From positions 314-64,313 of the forward strand of contig VWZL01004619.1 in assembly GCA_013396915.1 (NCBI GenBank): a stretch of 64,000 nt of DNA. The letters are read 5' to 3'. Below, piece after piece: positions 1 to 12,180 of this stretch. The position numbers were made by a program, and so were the translations under genes. Within the stretch, counting starts at the first letter, position 1. The number at the start of each line of letters is the position of its first letter. The stretch is from Stercorarius parasiticus. Its lineage: Eukaryota; Chordata; Aves; Charadriiformes; Stercorariidae. The notes beneath the pieces are model-generated. The model was not told where the DNA came from, searched no databases, and worked only from the letters and a program-made list of their open reading frames with translations.

Positions 1-204
1 TATATTGTATACTTCTTTATTTTATTTTATTTTATTCTATTATTATTATTTACTATTTTCTTATTTATTATTATTTTCATTAAAGTAGTTTAGTTCTTTT
101 TCTAAGCTCGTAAATCTCCTTATCTCTTCCTCTCCTCTCTGAGGAGAGAGGGGGGGGAGGGCCATCTGTCATTCTGATTGGCCAATACGGCCAAAACCAC
201 GACA
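1..204 (+). mobile_element. 3' end of an avian ERVL-like LTR, cut by the window edge
   Basis: This is the R/U5-like end of an endogenous retrovirus LTR in plus orientation. It closely parallels the last 180 bases of the LTR at 3985-4721. Shared features in order are the AT-rich TATTATT stretch, ATTAAAG (about 79-85, the likely polyadenylation signal), 'GTAAATCTC..TTATCTCT', a G-run (150-158), 'CATCTGTC', and the terminal 'TTGGCCAAT..GGCCAAAACC' ending CGACA at 204. The (TTTTA)n tract near 19-45 is a microsatellite-like expansion not shared with the other copy. The 5' part lies outside the window, so its target duplication cannot be tested. The next bases (205 on) do not look like a tRNA primer-binding site, so this is probably a solo LTR. 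The assignment to ERVL rests on resemblance to common avian LTRs. Confidence 0.75.
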
Positions 205-3200
205 GTAAGTCACAATTTTTATCACGTCTCTGGTCCAGGAAAGGAAAGAAAATCACTATTGCCTTTTAAAAGAAAACAGAGAACTACAGAACTGACACCA
301 CAAATTACGATAATTGGAAGATTTGTTGGAAGGTTGAGCCCACATACCTTTTTTCATTTCCTGTAAAGAGTTTTCTTTCAGCACCAACTTTTTTCCAGTA
401 AAGAAGTGGTGACTGCAATAATATTCTTATTATCCACAAGGCTAATTGATGAAAGCCTCGTGATCTTCAGAAAATAATTCCTAACAATCTTTCTCTTTCA
501 AGTTCTGCTTATGGGGATTCCTGTTGCTGAAAACTTCACTTTTCCAGGGAAAAGGCTGTGCTTTCGAAGGTAAGCTTTGTAATAGGTAATGTAATTGTGT
601 GAGTAATTATATTACATGTACACCTATTTTAAAGGCTTCTCTTTTCTTTCTAAAACAGACTGCAGAAGGTATAGGATCTGCTTTAGTGAATAAGCAAGGT
701 TATGCTTTGGTTTTAAAGTCTGGTCAGCTGATAGATTTTTAGTAACACCATACAGACATCATCTTTTATCCAGTTATATACACTCAGTCTTTCTCCAAAA
801 TAAACTATAAATTTCATCTTGAAAATAAACAATATACATATAAATATTTTTTCATGTCAGAACTCAGACGCAAGTGTCCCTGATAAAGCAGATAGCCAAA
901 ATTTAGAAGACTTTTTTTTACCAAATGTAGATTAAACCTCATGACCAACAATCTTCATAATAAATGAAATATTTTGAAACTATCATTTTTAACTTTTCAT
1001 AAGGTCCTAACATTCTGGATTTTTTATTTCATTTCAATGCTCCGATATCTTTGCTATAATACACCTGTTAGTGTTACAAACACAAGAAAGTCAAAATTAA
1101 AAATTCTGTTCTCATAAATATATATTTTTATAGATCTTATAATGTATTTTGATTATATCAAATTGACATTTTAAAAGAGGAAATGTGTTGAATCAGAAAT
1201 ATGTTGACAAGTTTTGCTTACTAACATAACCCTACTAAAATAATTGTAAACTTCCTGAACCCTGTGAAATATAAGGTCGTGTTCTGGGTTTATTTTGTCT
1301 TTATGTCACCTTGCTTTTGGCATGCCTTAACTGAATAGAGACTATCTGCATGAGTAAGGACAGTTTTTATTTTCTGTGAATGAGCTGATGGCTTCTGGCT
1401 ACATTATGTTGCACAAGAAATGCAGTCTATATCCCTGTGTTCTAGATATCACAGCAATTCAGGTATCTTACCAATATGATCTAGATAAAAAAGACAGAAT
1501 TGCACTTTTGTGAGCATAAACTAAAATTTAATCTGCCTTCAGACTTACAAGTCCTTTTCCGTGTATTTTCAGTTTGTAGCTTCTGGGCTTCTTCATAGTT
1601 AAAGGAAACCAAGACTTTGTAACTGGTTAATGTTATTCTCTTAAAAACTAGATGTAGAACAGGTCTGTGTGTATCTTTGATATCATACAAAATTGTAAGG
1701 AACTATGGTTCAGGTTAGGCATATCAATGCATTCTTTTAAGACAACTTCACCATTTTTCAAAATGAGATTATTGAAGATAGGATTTAAAATGCAGCACAC
1801 TTCTAGTAACTTTCTTAAGAATAGTAACATAAGGCTAGATTTAAGAAACTGCTGGAAATTCACATAACAAAAATAATCTTTTGAGGGCAAGGAAACAGCA
1901 AGCCTGTGATTTCAAAATAGAATAAAAATCAAATTTCCCAGTAGTACATATTCATGAAGTATCTGTTTTTCTGTCAGCTGCAGCAGATGCGTAATATACA
2001 TTGTCTATGCACATATTATTTTGCCAGATCAGTGGTTAAAAAATGGCTCGTATTGTACTAAAATTCATCACATTTCAAATGTGCATTTGTCTTCCAACTA
2101 TGAAGTGCCGTATTATAAATCCTTTGATCAAATTGTGGCTTCAGCAAGTTTCTTTTCCTACATACGTCCTTTGATTGCAAAGTCTTCCTCTCTCAAACTT
2201 TGTTTGCTGTGTTGTGATTTTGGAATCCATGTTCCTCTCAAGCCACAGGCAATTTTTCAAGTGGGAGTATGCAATAATTAAAAAGTTTGTATTTCTACTG
2301 TGGAAGTCTTAATCAGCTGTAATGGATAAAACTCTAGTTTTGCAAATACACCGAGTCATTTACCAAAGCGGAATTGACATGAAAACTGGGCACTATCCTT
2401 TCAATTTTTACAAATGTTAACACAAAAATGTTTGATATCCTGGGAGTTTGAATTGATTTCTTACTTTTCAATCCATTTAGGAGGACTTGCCACCTAAGCA
2501 TTAACTGACCGGTAGACTGGTGGTTGCTATAGTATCTTTCTACCTGTCTGAATTCTGATATTGAACCAGTGTTTCAGCCACCAAGATCTTTTCACTTATG
2601 GTTCAGCTCTCAACCATCTCCTAACAGCACACTGACATAGAAATTCTTTCTTTCTTGGTAAGAAATTTACTTTCAAAAACATGATATTTTTTCTGAGGTT
2701 AGAGCTTGAAATAAAGCAGGATAAAGTCTGACAGATTCCAGTAAAATATATTTGATAATCTTGCACACTGAAAGCCAGCTGCTTTTTCCCACTATCCCAG
2801 AAGGAAATACTCTGTAGTTCCTGATACATGTAAAATGCGTTGCAGGTGAGAGCATTCAAGTTGAAAATTCCTCTTGAGTACTCACAGAAATTCTCTAATG
2901 AAGAAAGACAGATAAGGCAGACTGTTTAGGAGACCATGGAGGAAAATTCTGGTCATTACATTGAATGTCCTAGTGTGGACTATTTTAATAGTAACAGGTC
3001 TTTTACAGTAAAATTTTCAAAATACAAGGCATGCAGAAATGGGTGATACTACACACAGATCTATATATCCTCTAAACATGCTGCTGTTTTTCCTTGTAAA
3101 TACTTTATTCACAAACTATGATAATGTTTGAAATGCTACTACACCTTCCAGAAATATTACAACAGTCTAGGAACACCAGAAAACATTAAAACTGGGAGTT

Positions 3201-3345
3201 GAGTAACAAAGGCAGTGTTGTTACACATTGTTTTTATGAATTTTAATATAGGTGCAGAAAAAAATATTTAAGGGATATTAACTAGAATTCAATTTCTAAC
3301 CTCTGAATTTCCTGCTCTGTCAATAAAGAAGATAACAAATAAGAA

Positions 3346-3367
3346 CATAAGTTTTATAAAACTTATG
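3346..3367. repeat. perfect 22-bp palindrome
   Basis: The arms CATAAGTTTTA and TAAAACTTATG are exact reverse complements with no spacer. On a rough estimate from base composition, an 11-bp perfect arm with no loop is expected well under once in 64 kb, so it is mildly unusual. No function can be read from it. It could be a chance palindrome, a cruciform-prone site, or the remnant of a short inverted-repeat element. Confidence 0.9.
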
Positions 3368-3396
3368 GTTGATAGCTTTATAGTTAATCTATTAGA

Positions 3397-3418
3397 ATAT
3401 ATATATATATATTATTAN
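3397..3418. repeat. (AT)n microsatellite ending at an ambiguous base
   Basis: An alternating AT run of about 15 bases is followed by TTATTA and a single N at 3418. The N probably reflects an unresolved length or base call next to the repeat. Confidence 0.85.
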
Positions 3419-3984
3419 GCTCTGCTATATTTTATTGTAGCAGATATTTGAGGTTGAAGAGGTGTATAACTTATTACTGAGATTATAATGCTTCTCAATA
3501 TAAACTGCTACTTGTTGTTTTTACACTAGCTTTTAACTTTCCTAACTTTAACCATCCAGGCTTGATTTGTCTGACAGACATTTTAGCAAAGATTATTATT
3601 ATCATCTAATGTTTATTTTTGAAAAGTCAGTCCTCACCCTCCAATCCCCCACCCCCAAGTCTTGAAATCATTTGAAACAACCTTGTATCCTTATAATAAG
3701 GAGTACAGCCTTAACATTTTGATTTCAAATAACCTGCAGATGCTCAGTACTAAGTTTTTAGACTTTTGTTGCTTAATTCTTCAAAGATTTTCTTTGCATT
3801 GGCTATACTCTAAGAACATTTTCCTTGTAATTACTGATCTTTTCTGTTGAAGCAGTGTTAGCCTGAGGTCCAGGGCTGGCCAATATAAAAGTGTGTAACT
3901 TGTTTGCTCTGTGCTCCCTGTTCCCTCTTTTCCACACTTCCCATTGAAGGAAGAATCAAGAGACAGAATAAAAGTTTTGTCCAA

Positions 3985-4721
3985 TGTCCTGGTTTGAGGT
4001 AAAGCAGAACCAACTGTCTGTTCAGTAATTTTAGTTCTTAGCTAGGCCACTTCTAACTCTCTGAAATTAACAGCATGTTGTGTCTAAAATGGTTCGTTCT
4101 CAGAGTGATAAGACCAATGTTTACAGTTTGTGCCAAGGAATGGTATGCAGAGAGGCTCTTGCTTATACTTATTGCTATAACAACCAAGGTCAGCTAATTT
4201 CGTTATTCGCCCTGTTGGAGGGTTGGAAATGGAAAAGCATAGAGGGCTCCCACCTGCAGGGAGGAGCAGACAGGACAGGTGACCCAAAACTGACCAACAG
4301 GGGTGTTCCATTCCATCTGTCCCATGCTCAATATAAAAGCCGAGGAATAAAAGGGTAAACGCTTTTTCTTCAATGGCCTATGTCCAACGAGGACCCTGCC
4401 TGCCTGTTCGTCTGCCTTTGATCCCTATCAGTGTGTTCCTGACTACATCTGTGGAATCCAGTTCCCACCCATTGCTGAGTCCAGTCTGGGACTTCCCCAG
4501 TGCCTGCCAGTGACGTCATCCTGGAAGCTTAGTATGGTTTTGTATATACTGTATCTATTTCATTATTTTCCTGTTTATTCTATTATTAATATTTCATTAA
4601 AGTAGTTCAGCTTCTTTAAAACTTGTAAATCTCTTTATCTCTCCTCCTCCCCTCCGTGTACGAGAGGCTGGGGGGGAGCATCTGTCGCCGGCCATTGGCC
4701 AATTTGGCCAAAACCGCGACG
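3985..4721 (+). mobile_element. Solo LTR of an avian ERVL-like endogenous retrovirus
   Basis: The element starts TGTCCTGGTTTGAGG and ends GGCCAAAACCGCGAC(G), matching the TG...CA layout of avian LTRs with the final A changed to G. A U3 region is followed by a TATA box, TATAAAA, at 4332-4338. The AT-rich segment carries ATTAAA at 4596-4601, a likely polyadenylation signal, and the U5-like tail resembles the LTR end at 1-204. The flanks read TCCAA (3980-3984) and TCCAC (4722-4726). Shifting the boundary by one base gives a perfect GTCCA pair (3979-3983 and 4721-4725). A 5-bp duplication fits ERVL. No primer-binding site or polypurine tract lies beside it and it has its own duplication, so it is a solo LTR formed by LTR-LTR recombination rather than one end of a provirus. 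The short frames inside it are not genes. Confidence 0.85.
4332..4338 (+). promoter_or_regulatory. LTR TATA box
   Basis: TATAAAA lies in the context CTCAATATAAAAGCC inside the plus-strand LTR, at the expected U3/R junction. About 265 bases downstream is ATTAAA (4596). Whether it is still active cannot be told from sequence. Confidence 0.65.
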
Positions 4722-5326
4722 TCCACCAAGGTATGGATGACATAATGGGGCATTAAAAAGAGATATTTGGGCCAGAGTGCAGGAAGACAGGTGAAAATGG
4801 GGAACTGGAACATGGGCTTACAGTAGCTTTGAAGGCTGAGGTTGGCTGGGAAAATAAACTAGTTTGGCCAAAGGAGACTTTCACTGAACTGACAAGGCAA
4901 AAGAAATAAGAATATGTGGTGAGATGTGGATGGCATGCTTACAGCATCGTATGGTGTTGCCAGCAAAATAGTCTCAAGTAGGCTAATTTTATTTTACTTA
5001 ATTTTTTTGCCAGTGGACACAAACTTCTGATCCCTGATTCACAGTAAGAAAAAGAATAACAAACAATTAAAGCAATATTTATATATCATCTACCCTCCTC
5101 CCTCCATAGCCTCTATTTTCCATATGTTCACTGTGGGTTACATTGTCTCCAGCAAAACTTTTTTAAGGAGGTGCTGGGTGGCATAGAGGGGGAGGGGATC
5201 TGCATACCATATTTTGCTGCTTATTTTGCATGAGATGGTGTTTGGCCACTCTGGGTGTAATGGTTCCTTTCTGCTACCCTACACTTAATGGTTTCCTGTC
5301 ACCCTGTTCTTTTGTGTTGCTGCTCT
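4722..5326. other. Non-coding stretch between LTR and minisatellite
   Basis: No gene or recognisable repeat was seen. The last 80 bases (5250-5326) contain two loose copies of a 'TAATGGTT(T)CCT' segment about 33 bases apart, which may be decayed outer units of the adjoining tandem array. Confidence 0.55.
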
Positions 5327-5616
5327 GATCTAGATTGCCAACAGGCTGTGATGTCTCCACTTTGTTCCCTCCCTGGCATGGGTTGCCCACAGGCTGCAGT
5401 TCTTCAGGGGTGTCCCTGCTTGGGCATGGTTCACTCCACAGGTCATGGTACCTCATGGGCATCCCTGCTTTGGTGTGGGTCACCCATGGACTGCAGTCCT
5501 TCACTGTTGTCACAGCCTTCGCATAGGTGACACACAGACATAATCCTTCAGGGGTCTCTCCACTTTAGCATGTGTCATCATTTGGGACCAGCACATGGCA
5601 GTTCATGGCCTTCTCC
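5327..5616. repeat. Degenerate minisatellite, about six units of 48-49 bp
   Basis: Units can be aligned by start points near 5327, 5375, 5423, 5472, 5520 and 5568. Repeated landmarks are 'TTGCC(A/C)ACAGGCTG' (5335 and 5383), 'GGCATGG' (5375 and 5423), 'TCCCTGCTT' (5413 and 5462), 'CTTCAGGGGT' (5402 and 5546) and 'TCTCCACTTT' (5354 and 5555). The spacing is 48, 48, 49, 48 and 48 bases. Units are well diverged from each other (roughly 60-70% by eye), so the array is old. It is richer in GC than its surroundings. Open frames of 79-80 codons run through it on both strands because 48 is a multiple of three, but neither looks like a real protein: units are not conserved at the amino-acid level and one unit breaks phase. 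Confidence 0.75.
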
Positions 5617-6399
5617 CACAAAGGGTACCACCCTAACCCCCTCCTACCTACACTTTGTCACTTCTGGACACTACAAACAGCTGCTGCAAATGGGAAGACT
5701 GTCAGAGTGACATGGAGTCTGCTGGCCACCAGACAAAAAGCAGAGAAATGAATACTGAGATGGGGTTAGGGTCAGGAAGATAAAATTGAAGACTGGGATT
5801 GAGTCAGTCAGGATCCCAGAATAAGAGAAAAGCATCAGAAAAAAATTCAGTGTGGAACCAGTCGGGGCAACTGCAAGTGGCTGGGTGAAAAGTCTGCTAT
5901 GGACAGGAGGAAGGAGGCTGAGGCTGTGGTGGAGAGTTCAAAGGTGTTAAATTAAAAATTGCCAGGAAAGAAGGCACTCTATTTCACCAATACATAGCAT
6001 GTGTTCCAGCAAAACTGTTAGGTCATTCAAAATTCTGTGGGGGGTCTGCTCCTCCTTTGCCAGCCTCAGGAAATCTCTGTATCAGTCATATTTTCCTTTC
6101 ATCTGTTATAAAGAACATCTGCTTGTTGCCAGACTGGCACACAAGTGCTGTAAAGTGTCTGTGTAAATGTAAAAGTATGTGCAAAGGTGTTTCCCAGGCC
6201 TCGCAGGTGAATGAGGCACACTACCCATGAAATATCCCTAGAGCAAACAGGAGGAACCTTCACAGTGTGATTGCCTTCTGTGACCTAGACACAGAGAATA
6301 ACATCTACTTCAGCTACTGAAAAAGATTCAGGGGCCATGGGATTTTTCAGGCTAGATATTTCTTATTTTGCAGAGTTTCTACTTCCTTTCATCATTTCT

Positions 6400-6464
6400 C
6401 AGCAGCAGCAACAACAGTAGGAAGAAGAAGGAGAAAAAGAAGAAGAAGGAGGAAAAAAAAAGAG
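6400..6464. repeat. (CAG)n/(GAA)n purine-rich simple repeat
   Basis: CAGCAGCAGCAACAACAG passes into GAAGAAGAAGGAG, then AAAAAGAAGAAGAAGGAGG and an A-run. It is a compound trinucleotide tract, almost pure purine on the plus strand from 6419 to 6464. It is likely length-variable. Confidence 0.85.
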
Positions 6465-7033
6465 CAACTGTCTGGAGATATTTGTCCATATGTGATACTA
6501 TTTTTTTTTTTTCACTTCAGTTTATTCCACATTCTTAAAAACAATTGTAAGGCTTGGTCTGTTCCTTGTGTTCCTCTGAACTTTCAGGAAAAGTTCTAAT
6601 TCAGATACAAATTCTACTTGTTTAATCTCACAGACCAAAGGTGCATTGTGCTGTAATTAAATAAAAATTTAAAAAAATATCCAAACAAAGACCATCAGAT
6701 GGTATGCATTACCCTACAGTTTTTAGGAGTCACTTCGAAGTAGTGTTCTTTGTAATAAGCTCTGTCACAATATAATATAGTAACAGCTCCTGAATATTAG
6801 TTTTCAAAACTGTTTTGTATAATGTGTTGAAGTAACACATAAATATTTGGCTGCATTTTTTTGTATAATCTTTATTTGTATTCAGTATTGATCAGGGAAC
6901 CACCATTCACATCAAGAACTGAATGTACAGAGCAAGCCTAAAATCTGGGTAAAAGTATTGCTGAGTTCAGACCACATGGACATATTCTGAAATTTATTTT
7001 CAAGTGTTTTCCAGAGTACAGGATCCTAGCAGA

Positions 7034-7054
7034 GTTCAGAACGAAGTTCTGAAC
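7034..7054. repeat. 9-bp inverted repeat with 3-nt spacer plus a partial third arm
   Basis: GTTCAGAAC, spacer GAA, GTTCTGAAC is a perfect inverted repeat. A further GTTCAGA follows at 7059. The AGAAC/GTTCT half-sites recall a steroid receptor element, but they are spaced three bases apart, where the glucocorticoid element would put five between these pentamers, so it is not a good match. Treat it as a palindrome only. Confidence 0.85.
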
Positions 7055-10000
7055 TAAGTTCAGAAAGAATCAGATAGTAGATTTCTTTTTCATTAAAAAA
7101 GAAGTTATTGATGCATTTAACTACTCTCTGATTAATAACACATCAAAAAAATTCAATAAAAGTTTTTCAGAGAAATATTATGACTTTTATGTTGGCAAAC
7201 AGTAAGAGAGAGTGCAGGAGATTCCCTTCTGGGCTTGTATATGTCTTGCCATCCCCATTACTTGTTTCTGACAGCTAACACCCACTTCTCATGCAAAACT
7301 TGACTTGAACTTTTTCCTTCAAGGAAAATCTTACTTTTCTAATACCATGTTGTAATTCTATTTGTCATTCTTGTCATATTGCTTAAATATCACTCTGGAG
7401 AAGATAGTATAATAATTAGCAGTGATTTGTTCAGAATGTTTACTCTGTGTCTACTCCTTCAGAGCAGCAGTCCTCTAACTTTTTTATTGGGCGATTACAC
7501 TCCTTGCTTCCTGTAACAGTCTAAGCTCTCTCTTTTTTGCCTCTTCACCACAGAGACTTTTCTGTGTGCATACATTCCTAGACACACGTATATGCATCCA
7601 CAGTCGCTTTTCTGGTCTGATGCAAGCTCTCACCTGTCCCTTTCCAGTACTCCACTGAGTGTAACAAAACGCCATCCCAGTAAAAGAGTTTTAGCTCTCA
7701 GGAGTCGTTTCGCTTTGTCTAGTCTACTCAGGGTAATGCAGGGATTTTCTGCACTGTCTGATACTTAAATAATCCTAGTCCTGTTATCTTTCTAAAATCC
7801 TCAAATTCTAGAGGTCATTGTTAACCTATCTCTTCTCTTTTGCTTAAGAATGTCTTCTCTAGCAGTAAATTTATTCTGTATAATATTTTAAAATATCTTA
7901 CTCTGAACAGGAACTACCTATTGTGGTGGTTGACTTTAACAAAGCTAAAGATTCTGATTTAAGAAATGAATTTTAAGGGCCGATGTATCCTGAGAAGAGC
8001 TGTTCACCTGTTAAGAACAGAGAAAATATAACAGGATAAAAACAGGTACAGTTGCATTTTGTTACAGACAAAAATAGCAGTAGATAATTTACTCATTGAA
8101 GATATTTAGAATAATTATGCTGAAATTCTAGACATGATTGTATTAAATCCAGATGATTTAAAAACCAACAAAATACTTCAAACACTGAACAGAAAAAAGA
8201 AAAAGCTAAATTTCTCCATCCATGATTTTATAGGCATAGGCCATTTTTTATTATTATATGAATTAGATGTGAAGTAGGACTATTACACCCTATAACATAG
8301 GGTATTCCCAATGAGGTTTAGCTTTTATATTTCACTTTCAGATACAACTAGTAAATACTTGATTTTTTTATTAGAGATTTCAGAAAATGTTTTGAGGATG
8401 TAAACTTGTAGATACATAGATTGGAGACAAATGCAATCACATCTTTGTCATTTTGAAGTTGTGTACCACAAACATACTAGCAAAGAATTTCAGTGAAGGA
8501 AAGCTGCTGGATACTTATATTTCAGGGTTTCAAAAGTGGACCAAAATGTAGGCTTACTAGCATTTTAAGGATTAAAAACATATTTTGTAGAATATGAAAT
8601 GATAAACAGCTTTAACAGAAAGCAACACAATATAATTCAAGACAATAGCCATGTCAAATGAAAGATTACGCTTATCAATATAAATGAATATATTTTGCTG
8701 TATTTTCAAATCACACATTTCTTGCATTTTCTATGGTATGGTACCACATATAAGAATTCTATTCTTAATTTTTATTTTTCCATTTCATGGACCCAATTCT
8801 GAGGTTGAATAGTTGATATTAATAGCTGACTGGAGTTTCTTCTTCCCCTGTCCTCCTCCCTCCCCCCCTCCCCATCTAAATACAGTGCTCCTGTCCTTCA
8901 TTTTTCAAATCTGTTTTTGAAGCTCACTTCTTTCTTTACTTTTTTTCAAGAATATACATGGAAAGTTTCATGAAAAACCCTGTAATATCATATTATACAT
9001 GATACTTTGTGTGGCTTTTTTTTACCGTGCTAAGAACACTTATACCTTTCTTTATTATCCCTCAATACTGTTCTGTTTATAATAATTTCTCTTATACACG
9101 AGGATCTCTTTTTAGGGTTTAATGGTTCACATGATTTGGAAACAGGGACTTGACTTCTGTAAGGTACTAAGAGCTTTACATACCTGCACTGTTTCTTAAG
9201 GCCATTTTAGATGTTTTCCTTCATTTTTATACTGCAAGAATTTCTATAGGAATTTCTTCACTGCATATTAATTCTGTTCTTCACTGAACCATTGCAGTTT
9301 GATAACATACTCTGGCTTTTTCAGTTTCTTGCCTTGTTCTGTCTAATAAACTTCTGCTTTAAGAAACTTATTTGACTCAGACAGGTTGAGAGATCACTAT
9401 GTCCTGAGTTTTCTTGCAAAACTGCTCCAGAAGTTGGAGCTTGTTGGATTCTGAGGTTTCTCTACATGTTCCACTGAAGTCACAAGATATTGAAACCATT
9501 GATGTTGGTGCATTAGCTGTTACGACCTTCCTGTGGAACCAAGATGAGCTACCACTGCTGCAGTGACTGTAATCCTTCAGCATAAGACTGGTTGAGTCTG
9601 TTACACAGAAAGGACTTCACTAACATCCTGCAACATCTACTTATAGCAGATTTTACGTAGAAATATTGATGCAGCATTGAATAAAACTCAAATATAACCA
9701 TATCAGTGCAAAGCAAAATATTAGTCTACTATGGAACCATAAGAAAAACCTAAAGTATTAGTATTCCACAAAAGTCTTAAAGCTCTTAAATGTAGAGTGT
9801 TTGTTTTTAGTATGTCCATAAAGTTCACCAGAAAGCCATAACATCAGTGTGCCCTTGACACTTTGTGTCCAAGAAGTATTGCTTGGATGCCAGAAAATTT
9901 GAATTGTTTGGCTGAGGTATTATGGAGCCCTCTCAGATCATAAAATGGGGTATAATCTCATTCTTTCAGCTGTACAGGAATATCACAGGAATGAAAGACT

Positions 10001-11245
10001 CTCATTCTTTCAACTGCTATCTATACAGATATTTCTAGCATTAAAAGTTGGAAAGCAATGCATTTTTTCAGTTTAATAGTAGAGACAAAAACTCTGGAGA
10101 GAGGAGAAAGAATGACAATTTGTTTGAGCTGAAATGAAACAAGTCTTTTGATGAAACCAAAAGATATTATCTTCTCAAAATGTGTCCTTCTTTCTCCTTT
10201 TCTAGATTAAAATTGTTCATCAAATTCAACCTGATTTTGCAGATAGTTTTATTTCCTCTGGATCTGTCTTTAAGTTAATTTCACATATGCAAAAGAAAAG
10301 AAAGAAAACAAGAAGAAAAAAAAAACACACACAATACAACCCAAGAAATGAACTACAACTGACAGCAGGATCTTAGGATTTTTACTGCCTGAAGCCAAAA
10401 TTCAAGGCATACAAACTTCAGCATTCTTCTGTGCAGTAGATTATTGTGCAAAGCCATCAGTGCATTGCAGCACAGCTACAAGTGAGTTTTTTGTGAGGAC
10501 AGCTGAGAGGATGACAAAGAGGTTACCCTGCTGTCTCAGAGAGGCTGAGTCAAAATTTGGTTGATTTTTGGAAAATGAATTTTCCTTAAATAAGATTGCT
10601 GCCATTCCTAGACCTTCAAGGCAAATAATGAATCCTTCCTTCCATTCTACTAATCCAAATATTATATTTTGGCTGAAGGAACATAATTTACATTGGGTCT
10701 TAATCAGTTGTTGACATCAGTAAGCTTTACGACCATTTCTTATTCAAATAATTTTTCATGCTGCTAATATAAAACATCATAATGTGACATCAGCATAACA
10801 ACTTTCATACAGAGGATGCTATTGCATAAGCTTTTGATTCTGTATACCTTTACCACACCTGATGACCAAAGTTTTTACAAACAGACAATACTTAACACCA
10901 TTTTTATAACTCTTGAAATTACTTAGGCTTCAGTACATTCAAAGATCTTGTCAATTCCTTTGTTCTATCAAAGTATTTCAACATCCAGGTTTGGTTTCTA
11001 GGTACAGCGTACCTTTTCTTTAAAACATCACACAGTTCACAAGCCAAAACCAGTTATCTAAGGCACAAGATAATTTGCATATGAGTCATAATGATTGCAC
11101 ATATATGCACAGATAGTTAACAGGCAAGTTAATATGCATGCTTGTATGGCAAAGCTGGTGTAAACTCATGGAGATCCACTGGCATATATGTACTCATCAC
11201 AACACCAGTACATACTGTGATGAACATAATTTCTCTCTCTCCACA

Positions 11246-11269
11246 TAAGCATATACGCACATATGCTTA
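11246..11269. repeat. 9-bp inverted repeat with 6-nt loop
   Basis: TAAGCATAT, loop ACGCAC, ATATGCTTA is a perfect hairpin. Such a small hairpin is expected by chance at about this frequency in 64 kb. Confidence 0.85.
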
Positions 11270-12180
11270 AATATGATTCTTTATTATAAGTTCAGAAGCT
11301 GAGTAGTTTTGTAATTGGTGAAGATGATACCCATGAAATGTTGGCTGGACATTTTTCTCCCTTCCCTCCTCCTCTTCATGCTGTATTGGAAGATAGAAGT
11401 GGGAAACCAGATTTTCTGTTTACTCTCAGGGTGAGTGAGTTAGATTCTAGCAGGGAGTAAGCTGCATGTTATGGTACCTTCTGGCTCCTGGGCTTAACTC
11501 AGATTGATTTTGGTAAACCATTTCTGTCGGATGATGTTACAGTGCTCAGTGTTCACTACGACAATACTTTGTGTTAATACAGTTAAATAGTGCTTTATCC
11601 AAACACAGCATGTGTTCCCTTCATTGAATAATCAGGATGTTTATATCATATCATAATTGATGATAAAGGACAGTTTTCTTTCACTGTGAGAGAGAGAAGA
11701 TAAAAGAGTGATATTATTTTTCTCAGAGTTAGGCACAGTTAAAAGAAGATGACATTTTAACCTGTGGAAATTTCATAGGTCATAAGTATGCATAGATATA
11801 CATCCAAAGCCTAGCTATTCTAAAATGGGCCTTTATTCCTTCTTTTCTAAAATTCTTTAGACAGGCAAAAAGTGATATTTCATGATCATACAAAGACATC
11901 AGAAATATTAAAGAACTGAGAAAAAGAATGTGCCATTTGATCTCTATAGAAGAATCTCCTGGACAAAAAATGCAAATAAGAAAACAAAAAGTAAGGGCCT
12001 TGGGCCTCACTAAGACCTTATGCTAACATGGCTGAAATAACTTCATTTAATTCAATCATACAAGACAGCATAGAATTAATAATTAATATATGTCATTAGG
12101 AACCAAACCTTTTTTTAATTTTTTTTTTATTTTTATCCTTTTCCTTAAACTACAGAAGTCAAAATATATATTTTGATGGA

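Larger units (their letters stand above)
205..3984. other. AT-rich non-coding stretch, no gene seen
   Basis: Every open frame here is short (under about 90 codons), overlaps another on the opposite strand, and shows no recognisable domain. There is no gag, protease or pol-like frame between the two flanking LTRs. Local features are an (AT)n run at 3397-3412 next to an N at 3418, and a perfect 22-bp palindrome at 3346-3367. Confidence 0.7.
5617..12180. other. Long AT-rich non-coding stretch
   Basis: No coding region or RNA gene was recognised. It holds a purine-rich simple repeat at 6400-6464, a 9-bp-arm hairpin at 7034-7054 and another at 11246-11269. A moderately GC-richer patch at 7440-7740 carries a 63-codon frame of no recognisable kind. 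Confidence 0.6.

Noticed and set aside
205..3984. Internal region of an endogenous retrovirus between two direct LTRs
   Set aside because: No primer-binding site, polypurine tract or gag/pol-like frame is visible, and the right LTR has its own probable target duplication.
7034..7054. Glucocorticoid response element or heat-shock element
   Set aside because: The half-sites are palindromic but the spacing is wrong for both consensus elements.
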